The notes beneath the pieces are model-generated. The model saw only the letters and a program-made list of their open reading frames with translations, was not told where the DNA came from and ran no database searches. From a virus: 64,000 nt of DNA. The position numbers were made by a program, and so were the translations under genes. The stretch spans positions 104,883-168,882 of IMG/VR virus record IMGVR_UViG_3300020595_000009; one strand, written 5' to 3'. Shown one piece after another: positions 15,760 through 24,834 of this stretch; position 1 is the first letter of the stretch, and each line of letters opens with the position of its first letter.

Positions 15760-16778
15760 CGATGTAAGATGTGGGTGCTGGACTCAACTGCTGCGTTGTG
15801 GGACTGGCGAATGAATGTTGCTTTGCTTTGTAGCTCAACAATGTCTCTCGCTCCGGAATAGGAAAAGCCTGACCTCACACCAGTAAGTAGTTCTTCTACA
15901 ACATTGTATACAGAGCCTTTACAAGGAATAGTGGTAGATACGCCTTCTAAGGACGAAGTTTTTCCACGCCAAGCTTTTTGTGCTTCGGCAGATGCCATAC
16001 CACGATAAGCTTTAAAGCAGCGACCATCACGATTGCGGAAAGTTTCACTGGGCGTTTCATCAGTTCCGGCCAATAACGAACCCAACATTACAGCATCAGC
16101 GCCAGCAGCCAAAGCTTTTACAATGTCACCAGAGTTTTTGATACCGCCGTCAGCAATAAGAATGGCGCTGCGATCTGTTTGAGCACAGTCAATAATAGAC
16201 TGAAGGGTTGGAACGCCGTGGCCTGTTTGGATACGGGTTGAGCAAATACTTCCTCCACCAATGCCTACACGAATAGAGTCAGCACCCCAATCGGCCAATC
16301 GGTTGAAGCCTTCAAGCGTCGCAACATTGCCGGCCATAATGTGAACGTTCATTCCAAGCTCTCTTCGCAAGGAATCAATAGCCTCGCTTACAAGAGAATG
16401 ATCGCCGTGAGCAACATCAATACAAATAACTTTTGCTCCTGACGCATAACATTCAATGGCTCGCTCAATAAAGTCTCCACTCACACCAACTGCTGCTCCA
16501 ACAACAGAACAGTTTGGTACATCCAAGGCGTCTTCTACCTCGGCTGCTTGTTCAGCGATTGTATTGTATCTATGAACAACAGCCATTCCTCCAAGCTTAG
16601 ACATTGCTGCAGCCATTTCCCATTCACTTACTGTGTCCATCGGAGAAGCAATAATGGGAATCTCTAGATTTAGTTCATAATCCAAAGGCGTTGCTAGTGA
16701 AATTTGTTTCCTTGATATAATGTCGGAGTATTGTGGTTCCAACAAAACATCCCCAAATGTGATTGTTTGTTTATACAT
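15756..16778 (-). CDS. IMP dehydrogenase / GMP reductase family enzyme, no CBS domains
   Basis: 340 aa TIM barrel. Visible are [15 protein letters not shown], the phosphate loop and catalytic Cys in [37 protein letters not shown] and YRGMASAEA. The barrel is IMPDH-like, but the flap is short and lacks the Arg-Tyr dyad (RYFQ), which is closer to GMP reductase. It either makes XMP from IMP or returns GMP to IMP. PurA, the other IMP branch enzyme, is encoded 2 kb downstream in reading order's upstream direction (18570-19610), so the phage controls the IMP branch point. Confidence 0.88.
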   Translation of the reverse strand: MYKQTITFGDVLLEPQYSDIISRKQISLATPLDYELNLEIPIIASPMDTVSEWEMAAAMSKLGGMAVVHRYNTIAEQAAEVEDALDVPNCSVVGAAVGVSGDFIERAIECYASGAKVICIDVAHGDHSLVSEAIDSLRRELGMNVHIMAGNVATLEGFNRLADWGADSIRVGIGGGSICSTRIQTGHGVPTLQSIIDCAQTDRSAILIADGGIKNSGDIVKALAAGADAVMLGSLLAGTDETPSETFRNRDGRCFKAYRGMASAEAQKAWRGKTSSLEGVSTTIPCKGSVYNVVEELLTGVRSGFSYSGARDIVELQSKATFIRQSHNAAVESSTHILHR

Positions 16779-16980
16779 TTTTTTCCTCTTGATCGATCAT
16801 TCTTTCTAGATACCATTTGGCTTTCTTGAGATCTTCTGGGCCGCCTTTCATTGAGTATCGTGAAACATACTTGATCACGTTTCCTTGATTGAAATCCATT
16901 TTCCAGCTTTCAATGTAATCAATTGTTTCAATGCCTTTATTGTAGTGGTCGGGGTGATCTACTGCTTCTTTTGATTTCAT
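16771..16980 (-). CDS. DUF3310-like small protein (69 aa)
   Basis: VDHPDHYNKGIETIDYIESW, then NVIKYVSRYSMKGGPEDLKK and WYLERMI, match the DUF3310 pattern common in phages (often labelled nucleotide kinase-like, without firm evidence). I set the start at 16980, where GGAAAG precedes ATG and the ATG overlaps the methylase stop as ATGA. Confidence 0.8.
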   Translation of the reverse strand: MKSKEAVDHPDHYNKGIETIDYIESWKMDFNQGNVIKYVSRYSMKGGPEDLKKAKWYLERMIDQEEKNV

Positions 16981-17474
16981 GCTCTTTCCATCATTGAGAC
17001 AACCGGGCCACAAAGATTTTGCTGTCCATTGTGACCGCCTCTGAAAACAACGACTGCTGACGGGAATGGTGCTGGATCGTTTGCTTCACCACCACCAAAC
17101 TTTAGACGACCTTTCACAAAGCGGATTTCATTGGCTTGCATAACATATTCTGCCCAATACTTTGTGTCTGGGCGTGCCGGGATAAGCATAACTACAGTAG
17201 TTCCTGAGTCCTTGCTTTCTTCATAGGCCTTACGAATCCATTCTTTTAGCACTCGGCCATAAGGCGGATTAACATAACAAGTCTCGCCCTTCCACGATTG
17301 GACTAAGGCATCTTCTGCTTCTGTGAAATAGTTTGTACATAAAGCATTTGAGCCATTTGTTGCCGGGTCTAGTGTAAAGCTAAACTCCTTGTTCAATTTG
17401 CTATAAAATTCTTTTGGTGTTTGCCAGTCCATCTTTTTTGATGACATCATTGTGTTCATTGTTTGCTTATTCAT
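16977..17474 (-). CDS. DNA N6-adenine methyltransferase, phage Dam type (165 aa)
   Basis: Matches phage Dam (PF05869 type): DWQTPKEFYSKLNKEF, FTLDPATNGSNALCTNYF, catalytic CYVNPPYGRVLKEWI and VMLIPARPDTKYW. The start at 17474 has AAAAGGAG; upstream Met codons lie in the neighbour. The likely product is N6-methyladenine in phage DNA, protecting against host enzymes. If it acts on GATC, the GATC sites in the seven intergenic elements would be targets; specificity is not readable here. Confidence 0.88.
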   Translation of the reverse strand: MNKQTMNTMMSSKKMDWQTPKEFYSKLNKEFSFTLDPATNGSNALCTNYFTEAEDALVQSWKGETCYVNPPYGRVLKEWIRKAYEESKDSGTTVVMLIPARPDTKYWAEYVMQANEIRFVKGRLKFGGGEANDPAPFPSAVVVFRGGHNGQQNLCGPVVSMMERA

Positions 17475-17721
17475 TGATCTCCTTTTGATTGTTTTGAGAA
17501 GTTTGTGTTGCTTGGGCGCATACCCAAGCAACATCGCTGCCGGCCGGAATGATTTGTCCTTCCTGTTCTAAACATTCGATCCGGGCTTGCGCATCCTTGC
17601 CTGATGCGACCAAACCCAAGCCAAATAGTGCTAGAAGGAAAAGCCCCGTGAAAGCGTAAAGTATGAGCCTTGTTTCCTTGCGGCGCTGTTGGATAAGTAA
17701 CTGTGCGTGATAATCATTCAT
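17467..17721 (-). CDS. Single-pass membrane protein (84 aa)
   Basis: A basic N-terminus (IQQRRKETR) precedes one membrane segment (LILYAFTGLFLLALFGLGLV), with a C-terminal part having two Cys. This is consistent with N-in, C-out topology. The start at 17721 is near AGGGG and overlaps the dUTPase stop. An inner-membrane lysis role is possible but unsupported. Confidence 0.6.
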   Translation of the reverse strand: MNDYHAQLLIQQRRKETRLILYAFTGLFLLALFGLGLVASGKDAQARIECLEQEGQIIPAGSDVAWVCAQATQTSQNNQKEINE

Positions 17722-18169
17722 CTCGCACCCCTGTTGATCCAAAACCACCTTCTCCACGGTTGCTATCATCTAGATCTTCCACAAACACAAAGTCTTCTTG
17801 TGAAATGTGTTCTGGAATCATTTGTGCGATACGATCACCACGATTGATGATAAATGCTCCGGTGCTCTCCTCGGTCGTAACAGAATGGTTTCTCAAAATA
17901 ACTCCAATCTCTCCACGATAAGAAGAGTCAATAACACCGGCCATTACATCAATGCCGTTTTTATAGGCAAGACCAGAGCGTGGCGCAATACGAAGATAGT
18001 AATCAGCTGAAAACGAAACAGAGATGCCTGTTTTTACCAGTGTTTGTTCTCCTGGTCGGACAATACAATCTTCTGTTGCGTAAAGATCAATACCAGCATC
18101 GCCTTGTCCTCTTTGCTTGAGGTTGTAAAAGTTCTCAAGTTGTTTTACTTTTAGGTTTAGTTTAGTCAT
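17714..18169 (-). CDS. dut: dUTP diphosphatase (dUTPase)
   Basis: 151 aa, the normal length of the trimeric enzyme. Its motifs are in order: DAGIDLYA, APRSGLAYKNGIDVMAGVID, YRGEIGVIL, RGDRIAQMI and C-terminal GEGGFGSTG. It hydrolyses dUTP to dUMP and PPi, preventing uracil in DNA and feeding dUMP to the phage ThyX (30773). Part of the nucleotide operon. Confidence 0.97.
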   Translation of the reverse strand: MTKLNLKVKQLENFYNLKQRGQGDAGIDLYATEDCIVRPGEQTLVKTGISVSFSADYYLRIAPRSGLAYKNGIDVMAGVIDSSYRGEIGVILRNHSVTTEESTGAFIINRGDRIAQMIPEHISQEDFVFVEDLDDSNRGEGGFGSTGVRDE

Positions 18170-18172
18170 TTT

Positions 18173-18568
18173 TTATACCTCTGTTAGTTTGTATTTCTTT
18201 CCATCAATCTCGACAACCTTTGCGGAAAGTGTTTGGGCGCATGGGGTGCTGGGTGGCTTGGTTGGTGTGACTAGCCAGTGTTCATCTTCGGTCAGTTGTT
18301 GTCCATCTAAGAACCACATTTTGTCTCCGCTGGCCCTCTCAACAGCCGGGCCATCTTCACGGTGACGCTTTCCGTTTAGATACCATTCTTTGGTTCCGCT
18401 GGCATACTCAACAGCAGGACCATCTTCACGGTGAAGCTTGTCGTTTAGCCGCCATTCTTTGTATCCGTTGGCCCTCTCAACAGCAGGACCATCTTCACGG
18501 TGAAGCTTGCCGTTTAGGTACCACACTTTGCTTCCGTTGGACCATGCTTTTACTTTATATTCAATCAT
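18173..18568 (-). CDS. MORN-like repeat protein E (131 aa)
   Basis: Three HREDGPA units nearly identical to those of the array at 1509-3102, but with a different N-terminus (MIEYKVKAWSNG) and C-terminus (ending EIDGKKYKLTEV). The start at 18568 has GGAGG in the 3' end of purA. It shows that the repeat cassette has moved about 15 kb within the genome. Confidence 0.8.
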   Translation of the reverse strand: MIEYKVKAWSNGSKVWYLNGKLHREDGPAVERANGYKEWRLNDKLHREDGPAVEYASGTKEWYLNGKRHREDGPAVERASGDKMWFLDGQQLTEDEHWLVTPTKPPSTPCAQTLSAKVVEIDGKKYKLTEV

Positions 18569-18569
18569 T

Positions 18570-19610
18570 TTATGCTGCCTCCTGTGAAAGAATAGAATAG
18601 GGGTTGTCTGAGAAGTAAACTCGTGGAACGCCGCATTGTTCGGCAACGTTTGATACACGATGGCGGAAGTCGCTTTCCCACTCTTCGTCTCCCATTACCT
18701 CACGCATAACATCCATCTTGTTGATCACGAGGTCAGTTACACCATTCATTCTACACGATTTAGCGAGAAAGTCAAGATCAATCCAGTTTGTTTGGCGCTT
18801 TCTTCCTGTGGTTGCTCCAAACTCTTGGCCGGCCTCTTGTAGTTGTCCTAAAAGAGGATCGTCACCTTGGAAATTTTTTGCTCCAACATAAGTTTCATAA
18901 ACCTTCGCAGCACCCCAAACACGGTTGATTGCTTGTGGTGGAATACCGTTCAGAAGCGCACCAGCCGTCGTACAGTGGCTTGATGTAACATAAGGGTAAT
19001 CACCCCAGTCAATGTCAATACCAAAGCCTTGTGCGCCCTCACAGAGCACATAAGTGTTTTTGTCGCTATAAAACTCTTCGTAAAGATCAATAACCAAATC
19101 TTTCATAAAGGCCAGCTCACCTACAAAAGAGCATCCACCAGCATGTACGCCACTTCGACCATATTTATCACGATAAGCAGGACCACAACCTCTTCTAGTC
19201 GTTCCAATCTTTTCGTCTCTTTTATCTTCATTTTTATGTTCCTTTGTAATAATGTGTGCGTTTTGAGCAATGCGAAGGTTTGATACAACATCAATACCAG
19301 CCGCCTCAAGATCTTTGATTTCTTGTAGGAGGGCATAGGGGTCAATAACGCATCCGTTGCCAATAATAGATTTGATCCCAAAGAACACTCCACTAGGAAT
19401 GTGATGAGTTACAAGCTTTTGGCCTTCATGATAGATTGTATGACCGGCATTTGGACCGCCGCCAAACCTCATAACGTGAGTGTAATTGCCGTTCTTACAT
19501 AGATCGTGTGTAATTTTTCCCTTACCACAATCACCATACTGAAGCCCAACAACAACATCTGCTGTGATTTCGCCGGCTGGCTTTACGCCGCCCATTGTTT
19601 CTCTATACAT
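18570..19610 (-). CDS. purA: Adenylosuccinate synthetase (PurA-type, short form)
   Basis: 346 aa, close to the short archaeal/phage form. It has P-loop LQYGDCGKGKI, active-site His in GPNAGHTIY, GAQGFGIDIDWGDYPYVTSS, GATTGRKRQTNWID and NKMDVM. The catalytic Asp of GDEGKGK is kept (GDCGKGK); phage PurZ enzymes that make 2-aminoadenine carry Ser there. So it should convert IMP, Asp and GTP to adenylosuccinate. The start at 19610 has AAAGGAG; an in-frame ATG at 19655 lacks one. Confidence 0.93.
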   Translation of the reverse strand: MYRETMGGVKPAGEITADVVVGLQYGDCGKGKITHDLCKNGNYTHVMRFGGGPNAGHTIYHEGQKLVTHHIPSGVFFGIKSIIGNGCVIDPYALLQEIKDLEAAGIDVVSNLRIAQNAHIITKEHKNEDKRDEKIGTTRRGCGPAYRDKYGRSGVHAGGCSFVGELAFMKDLVIDLYEEFYSDKNTYVLCEGAQGFGIDIDWGDYPYVTSSHCTTAGALLNGIPPQAINRVWGAAKVYETYVGAKNFQGDDPLLGQLQEAGQEFGATTGRKRQTNWIDLDFLAKSCRMNGVTDLVINKMDVMREVMGDEEWESDFRHRVSNVAEQCGVPRVYFSDNPYSILSQEAA

Positions 19611-19656
19611 TCTCACTCCTTTTATTTCTTTTACGTTTTGGTAAGTATTTTTCATG

Positions 19657-20121
19657 TTAATAAGGGCCGTTCGGTTCTCCAACATCCTCCATCCAATGGC
19701 CGCACGCCCTTGCCCAATCATCTTGCAAGGAAATTGTGTTTTCGGCGGCCTCTCTGAACCCGTCGTCAGCGTGAACTCTATGCCAATGTTTTTTCTGCGG
19801 GTCCCACCAGAAGCCATGTTCTTTAAGCGCCTGGACCACGAGATCTCCCGGCCAATTGACAAAGGAAATATAGTCTCGCTTGTGTCTAGTGCCTGGTACG
19901 AGCCTGGTTTTAAAGTTGATGGTATTGCGTTCGCTAACTGGAATAAATCCCATTTTGCTAATAACGTCAAGCATGGAATGGTGGTGCTTCTTTGTTCTAC
20001 CTTTCTCCTTTTTAGCGGAGAGTTCATTTTTTTCGTCACAGCAGGGATTGGGGCATGATCGCCATCCGAACACCCCCGGATCAGCAAGGCATTCCCCGTC
20101 CCAATAATCATTAAGATACAT
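19657..20121 (-). CDS. Hypothetical protein with WDPxxKxWHR element (154 aa)
   Basis: An N-terminal Cys pair region (CLADPGVFGWRSCPNPCCD) may bind metal. The middle KKHHHS is followed by VQALKEHGFWWDPQKKHWHR, a pattern of small phage DNA-interacting domains. The start has AAAGGAG. Another long frame (to 20234) overlapping it is a shadow extension of purA. Confidence 0.7.
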   Translation of the reverse strand: MYLNDYWDGECLADPGVFGWRSCPNPCCDEKNELSAKKEKGRTKKHHHSMLDVISKMGFIPVSERNTINFKTRLVPGTRHKRDYISFVNWPGDLVVQALKEHGFWWDPQKKHWHRVHADDGFREAAENTISLQDDWARACGHWMEDVGEPNGPY

Positions 20122-20134
20122 TTTCTTTTCTCCT

Positions 20135-20392
20135 TTATTCTGTAAGTCCGAGTCGGTTGTATTTTTTTAGGACTTTTTCGATAACGTATTCGTGCGCAGG
20201 CTCTGAAGAGAATGCGACAACCAAGTCTATCCAATCCACAACCTCTCCCTCGGCGTTGGCATAGAATGCCGCCGTTTCGTACGAAGCGACGACCTTGTCT
20301 GAGAAGGATGTTTGGATATACACACCATCAGGCATTTGCCATAACTTTCTATTGCTGTCAATGTCTTTTATAAACCTTGCGTTAGTTTTCAC
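20135..20392 (-). CDS. Hypothetical protein (85 aa)
   Basis: Starts at a GTG that overlaps the upstream stop (GTGA). It has the mixed beta-alpha pattern LWQMPDGVYIQTSFSDKV and WIDLVVAFSS. No family recognised. The Shine-Dalgarno is weak, so translation probably depends on coupling. Confidence 0.6.
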   Translation of the reverse strand: MKTNARFIKDIDSNRKLWQMPDGVYIQTSFSDKVVASYETAAFYANAEGEVVDWIDLVVAFSSEPAHEYVIEKVLKKYNRLGLTE

Positions 20393-20676
20393 TGGGCGGT
20401 CGTATCAGACTGCTTGCTTTGATGAAGAGCCTCAATAAGAGCCTCGGCGTTTACATTGATCAACTTAGAACAGCGAATCCATTCAGTTTCTGGGTTGTAA
20501 TCTTCTCTTCGGATCTCCAACAAGCTCTCAAGGTTTGTTTCGATCCCTTGTCGTGCCTCTGTCGGAACCCAATCTACCCGAGCAAAAAGCCATCCGTTCT
20601 CCTTCTTTGTTTCGCTGACTGTGCCAACAAGCAAAGAGTTTCCTTGGACCTGCATTACTGTATCATTAATAATCAT
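20389..20676 (-). CDS. Small SH3-like 'VDW-type' protein (96 aa)
   Basis: Start chosen at 20676 because TAGGAG precedes this ATG; two upstream Met codons overlap the neighbour. LLVGTVSE and LFARVDWVPTE match the motif order of the small VDW-type proteins. A helical C-terminus follows. Confidence 0.65.
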   Translation of the reverse strand: MIINDTVMQVQGNSLLVGTVSETKKENGWLFARVDWVPTEARQGIETNLESLLEIRREDYNPETEWIRCSKLINVNAEALIEALHQSKQSDTTAQ

Positions 20677-20704
20677 TTTTCTCCTATTAGTTATTTCCAT
20701 TGTT

Positions 20705-20905
20705 TTATTCACTGATCAAGTATAGTCTTTTATCAAACCTACTTATTGTATTGGGGGTCAATACTTTCTTATCTTTTCTTCCAAACCAATCAACACGAAT
20801 AATGTGTGAGGTTCGAGGATCGCTGCTGCCTCCAACGACGATCCCGTAATCGCCACGAGGGCTGTCCCAGCCAACGAGCGATCCGATTCTAATTTCGGTG
20901 TCCAT
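20705..20905 (-). CDS. Small SH3-like 'VDW-type' protein (66 aa)
   Basis: Starts at 20905 with CGGAGG. EIRIGSLVGWDSPRGDYGIVV and IIRVDWFGRKDKK give a compact beta-barrel pattern. It is the first gene after the promoter at 20942-20971. Confidence 0.75.
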   Translation of the reverse strand: MDTEIRIGSLVGWDSPRGDYGIVVGGSSDPRTSHIIRVDWFGRKDKKVLTPNTISRFDKRLYLISE

Positions 20906-20941
20906 ACGCCTCCGAGCGTTGTTTTTCCACGATAGAGCCGT

Positions 20942-20971
20942 ATTATACCACGGTTCAGGGCCGGATGTCAA
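20942..20971 (-). promoter_or_regulatory. Sigma-70 promoter
   Basis: TTGACA (20971-20966), 18-nt spacer, TATAAT (20947-20942): both hexamers are perfect. The surrounding sequence is clearly related to the promoter at 26977-27005 (shared CGTGGTA, AATACGGCTCT). Confidence 0.88.
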
Positions 20972-21013
20972 GCATTCCGTGCCCGCCGTGGGGTTGAATA
21001 TAATACTAGTGGT

Positions 21014-21340
21014 TTATTCTTTTCCGGCTAAAAACCTTGCAGCGTAAGCCGAAACACACATCCTTTGCAACCTAGGGAGAGCATTATAGTCCTCCCGGTA
21101 AAGTTCACTTAGGCTTTCAAAAAGCTCTTCTGGATCAAATACAACTAGTTTTTCACCGTCAACCCACTCTAGATCTTCGTCTTGGCTGCAATTGTTTGTG
21201 CTGCTTCCGGAAGACACAGGCCTGATCCAATGCACTCTTGCACTGATGGGCCTATAAAAACTACTTTCTTTCACCTCTTTGACTTCTCCTAGGTAGATCG
21301 CACCTTCTTGAAGCTTGATTACTTTTTGGCCCTTCTCCAC
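21014..21340 (-). CDS. SH3-like small protein with helical C-terminus (108 aa)
   Basis: Begins at GTG behind GGAGGA. YLGEVKEVKE and SARVHWIRPV repeat the barrel pattern of its two neighbours, and a helical ending follows. Three such genes in a row (20389-21340) suggest local duplication followed by divergence. Confidence 0.65.
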   Translation of the reverse strand: MEKGQKVIKLQEGAIYLGEVKEVKESSFYRPISARVHWIRPVSSGSSTNNCSQDEDLEWVDGEKLVVFDPEELFESLSELYREDYNALPRLQRMCVSAYAARFLAGKE

Positions 21341-21379
21341 ACTTCCTCCTTTGTCTTAGTTAGTTGGCTGATGTTCTTA

Positions 21380-24300
21380 TCAGGAAAGCAACTTGAAGCG
21401 ATGTTTGATTGAGCGAGTTGAAAAGCCCCAGTTGTCGCAATAGTCAAGCTTTGCTGCGTAGGGTCTGTTTAGATGAACAACATCATTCTTTTGGACAGCC
21501 CAGCACTTGATTGCGATCATCTCACTGTTGCTGTCTGTAACATCAACAATCCAGTATGTTTTTCCTTTCTTTGTCTTGCGCTCAGTTACTTTGCGAGGAA
21601 TGAACCAGCAAACCAAAAGCTCAGGATCGAACTCAGAGATAGGGGGCACACCTTGATGGTGAAGATCTTGGAGCAAGTTATCATCAACAACTAGCGACAT
21701 TGGGAACACCCCGGTCAGATCTGAGAGATACTCAATCCTTTCAACATCTGAGAAGTCCTTTTCGGGAGCATACTCTTTGATGTTCTCGGCTAGTTTATCG
21801 TGTGACTTTTGGATCTTCTTATAGATCTTTGGCCGATCGACACACACAGCAGACCAAAAGTGTTTCAGTCCTGTAAACCTTTCATCGACCAAAGAGTTTA
21901 GAGCCTGAGCCCGACAAAGAACATCGAGCGCTTTCTTGTTTAGCTTGGAGTATGAAATCTCTTCTGAAAAGATAAGGTCTTCTACTTTGTGAAATGGGCG
22001 ATGAGCCATAATTTCATTGATAGCAGCGTCACCCAACCCCTTGATAGAAGATAGTGGCTGATAAAGAGTTTGACCATCTTGAGAGATTTCCCAGCAACGA
22101 CCGGAAGAGTTGATGCTGATCTTCTCTACATTAAATCCTGCTCCTTTCGCTGTCGCAATCGCTGCTTCCTTTTTCGCATCCGGTTCGTTATCCAAAAACG
22201 CAGCGGTCCATTCGGATGGAAAATACTTATAAAGCCAAGCGCACTGATAGCTAATAACAGAATAACAAACAGCGTGAGACTTGTTAAAGCCGTAGCCAGA
22301 GAAGTACTCAAACTTTCTCCAAAGCTCTTCGCCGCCCTTATAACCCTTTTCATAACAGCCCTCCAAGAACTTTTGTTTAATGTCTGCTTTCTCCTTCATC
22401 TTCTTTTCAGAGAGGCCCTTCTTTGTAAGCAACTTTCTAAGCTTGTTTCCATCATCAAGAGTAAGGCCCTTTCCAAGTTCAGCAGCCAACTGAGCAATCT
22501 GCTCCTGGAAAATCATAAAGCCGTATGTTGGCTCCAAGATCGTGCGAATGATTGGATGGTCGTACTTGATGTACTGAGGGCTTTCCTTTGCTGCGATATA
22601 ATCTTTATCAACACCAGCCGAAAGAGGCCCAGGTCGATAAATGGAAGTCACGGCGGAAAGATCAATAATGGACTCTACTTTTGAGTTTGAGCAAAGCTTT
22701 TGTGCTCCTTCATTGGCGAATTGGAAGATGCCGGCCCACTTTCCTGCTTGGAAAATGTCATTGTATACTTCTGCATCGTCTAGATCGATCTTGTCCGGAT
22801 GAAGGTTTTTATCATAAAAGTCTCGGATCTGATCGAACGTTGGCTCTTCAATGCCGTGATGCCTACGAAGAATGTGATAGATCGCACCTTCCATAATGGC
22901 TAGTGTTGTTAGGCCAAGAACATCAAACTTGATAAAGCCAAGTGGCTCCAAGTGGCGAACGTTTTGTCCTTCTGACCACGGGGTTTGTACAACTCCACCA
23001 GATGCGATAAGGGGCATCCACTTCTTTAGATCGTCTCCAACAACAACACCACCGGCGTGCCTAGAAAGAGAACGGACTTGTCCTAATAAAGCACTAAGGC
23101 GCTCACCAACTTCAGGATACTTTGCTAGGAAACTCTGTAAGCTTTCGGAATAGAGAACTGTTTCTTCATAAGTTGGTACATACATACCGGCAGTCATACC
23201 GTGCGCTGCCTTTGCTAGTGGCGTGGCTTCCTTGATCATAACAGAAGTTACTTTGTTGACCTCTGTGAAGGGAATACCATAGAACTTTGAGACATCTTTG
23301 ATTAGAGATCTTAGTTTGAGAGTGTTGAAGTTTGAGATTGGTACAACCGAATCCTCACCCCATTCTTTTGCCAACACTTCTTTGATCTCCATACTGCGTG
23401 AGACATCAAAGTCAATATCCGGATAGTCTGTTGCGTCTTTCGTCATAAAACGAGAGAACAAAAGCCCGTGCTTGATTGGATCGATCTGTGTAATCTTTAG
23501 CACATAAGCCAAAAGAGAGCCTGCTGCTGAACCACGACCTGGGCCTGAAAGCATCATCTCGTTGGCTCTATCAGCAATTGCCTTCATTGTAAGAAAGTAT
23601 TTTGCAAAACCTCGCTCTTTGATTACTTCTATCTCTTCACGGATCCTGGCAACATACTCGTCATTATCAGCGAGGCCAAACTCTGTCATTCCTTCAATCG
23701 CTAGTTTCACCAACTGGCTATCAGCTGTTTCACTTTCCGGCACAACAAAGTCAGGAAGGCGAACTTCAGCATCCGGCTCAAAGTCAGAAATCAGTTCGTG
23801 TGTGATCCAGTGAGTTCTTTCAATACTACCACGGACTAGATCATCATCGTAAGTTTCTCCAACTTCAGCAGAATAGTCTTTGTATGCCTGCCACATCTGA
23901 TCGCCATTCTTAGGATACAGCTCATACCCAACTTCCTCTAAGGTTTCAGGGATGCTGATCTCATAGTCTGGATTGGACTTTCTGTTCATCCAACCCAAGT
24001 TCCTGTAAAGCAAGCGGTCCTTCCAAAGCTCTGGGCTGGGATAGTGTGCATCCGCAGTTGATACAAGCTCAATGTTTAGTTCTTGAGCCACAGCAATAAT
24101 AATCTTGTTTAGTCTGTGCTGCTCTGGGATAGAGTTCCACTGTAGTTCTAGAAAGAATCGCTCTCCAAAGATCTCAAGCATTTCTTTGGATTGGCTTACC
24201 GCTTCTGCGATGATCTCCTCATCAGATTGATCTAACATCTGCCACATAATCTTAGCAATGTATCCGCCAAGACAAGCAGAAGTTACAATAACCCCTTCGG

Positions 24301-24823
24301 AGTGCTCACGAAGAAGATCGTAATCCATTCTGGGATATCGATAATAGTTGTCCCCTTGGTGTGACTTAGAGACAAGCGAGAAAAGATTGTTTAGACCGGT
24401 CTGGTTCTGCGCCAAGAGCACAAGGTGACGTCGGTGATTGATTGGAGAGTTTCTTGAACGAGTCGATCCCTCATCCTCAATAGACATTCCTTCAGCCTTG
24501 GCCAGCTTCTTTGCTTGCTTCTTGTCTTCTTCGATACGAAGCTTTTCTTCTTTCCAATCTTTGATCGAAGGATGGAAGTAAGCCTCAACCCCATACACGG
24601 CCTTAAACTCTTTTCCTTCGTTCTTCATCTTCTTCCAATGAAGGTATTGATGAGAAAAGCCGTTCATGTTTCCATGATCGGTTAGAGCAACAGCATCACA
24701 CCCATTGTTGTAGCTGAAGTCCATGTGCTCATCCGGATAGCCTAGAGCGTCAAAAGGAGATCCAACACAAGAGTGCCCATGTAAGTTTACAAATTTAAGT
24801 TTTGATTCAGTTCTTTCTTTCAT
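21380..24823 (-). CDS. dnaE: DNA polymerase III alpha subunit (DnaE type)
   Basis: 1147 aa, full length. The N-terminal PHP domain keeps the metal ligands expected of an active site: NLHGHSC, LTDHGNMNG, GVEAYF, RRHLVLLA, SACLGG, TADAHYPS. Polymerase catalytic Asps are in YPDIDFDVS and FIKFDVLGL; RSLSRHAGGVVV and SGYGFNKSHAVCYS are also seen. OB-fold-like C-terminus. It would be the family C replicase, possibly proofreading through PHP. A PolA-type polymerase is also encoded (40390), so which copies the phage genome is unclear. Start has AAAGGAG. Confidence 0.96.
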   Translation of the reverse strand: MKERTESKLKFVNLHGHSCVGSPFDALGYPDEHMDFSYNNGCDAVALTDHGNMNGFSHQYLHWKKMKNEGKEFKAVYGVEAYFHPSIKDWKEEKLRIEEDKKQAKKLAKAEGMSIEDEGSTRSRNSPINHRRHLVLLAQNQTGLNNLFSLVSKSHQGDNYYRYPRMDYDLLREHSEGVIVTSACLGGYIAKIMWQMLDQSDEEIIAEAVSQSKEMLEIFGERFFLELQWNSIPEQHRLNKIIIAVAQELNIELVSTADAHYPSPELWKDRLLYRNLGWMNRKSNPDYEISIPETLEEVGYELYPKNGDQMWQAYKDYSAEVGETYDDDLVRGSIERTHWITHELISDFEPDAEVRLPDFVVPESETADSQLVKLAIEGMTEFGLADNDEYVARIREEIEVIKERGFAKYFLTMKAIADRANEMMLSGPGRGSAAGSLLAYVLKITQIDPIKHGLLFSRFMTKDATDYPDIDFDVSRSMEIKEVLAKEWGEDSVVPISNFNTLKLRSLIKDVSKFYGIPFTEVNKVTSVMIKEATPLAKAAHGMTAGMYVPTYEETVLYSESLQSFLAKYPEVGERLSALLGQVRSLSRHAGGVVVGDDLKKWMPLIASGGVVQTPWSEGQNVRHLEPLGFIKFDVLGLTTLAIMEGAIYHILRRHHGIEEPTFDQIRDFYDKNLHPDKIDLDDAEVYNDIFQAGKWAGIFQFANEGAQKLCSNSKVESIIDLSAVTSIYRPGPLSAGVDKDYIAAKESPQYIKYDHPIIRTILEPTYGFMIFQEQIAQLAAELGKGLTLDDGNKLRKLLTKKGLSEKKMKEKADIKQKFLEGCYEKGYKGGEELWRKFEYFSGYGFNKSHAVCYSVISYQCAWLYKYFPSEWTAAFLDNEPDAKKEAAIATAKGAGFNVEKISINSSGRCWEISQDGQTLYQPLSSIKGLGDAAINEIMAHRPFHKVEDLIFSEEISYSKLNKKALDVLCRAQALNSLVDERFTGLKHFWSAVCVDRPKIYKKIQKSHDKLAENIKEYAPEKDFSDVERIEYLSDLTGVFPMSLVVDDNLLQDLHHQGVPPISEFDPELLVCWFIPRKVTERKTKKGKTYWIVDVTDSNSEMIAIKCWAVQKNDVVHLNRPYAAKLDYCDNWGFSTRSIKHRFKLLS

Positions 24824-24834
24824 TCTTCTCCTTT

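Noticed and set aside
18748-18775. TTGACT-16-TAGAAT inside purA
   Set aside because: Inside coding sequence with no clear need; could be chance.
18570-19610. PurZ and a 2-aminoadenine (Z) genome
   Set aside because: The diagnostic Ser for Asp change of PurZ is not present, and no DatZ or MazZ is seen in the window.
19611-20234. Extra N-terminal 208 codons in the purA frame
   Set aside because: This part is out of frame with a good gene at 19657-20121. PurA similarity starts only at 19610 with a strong Shine-Dalgarno.
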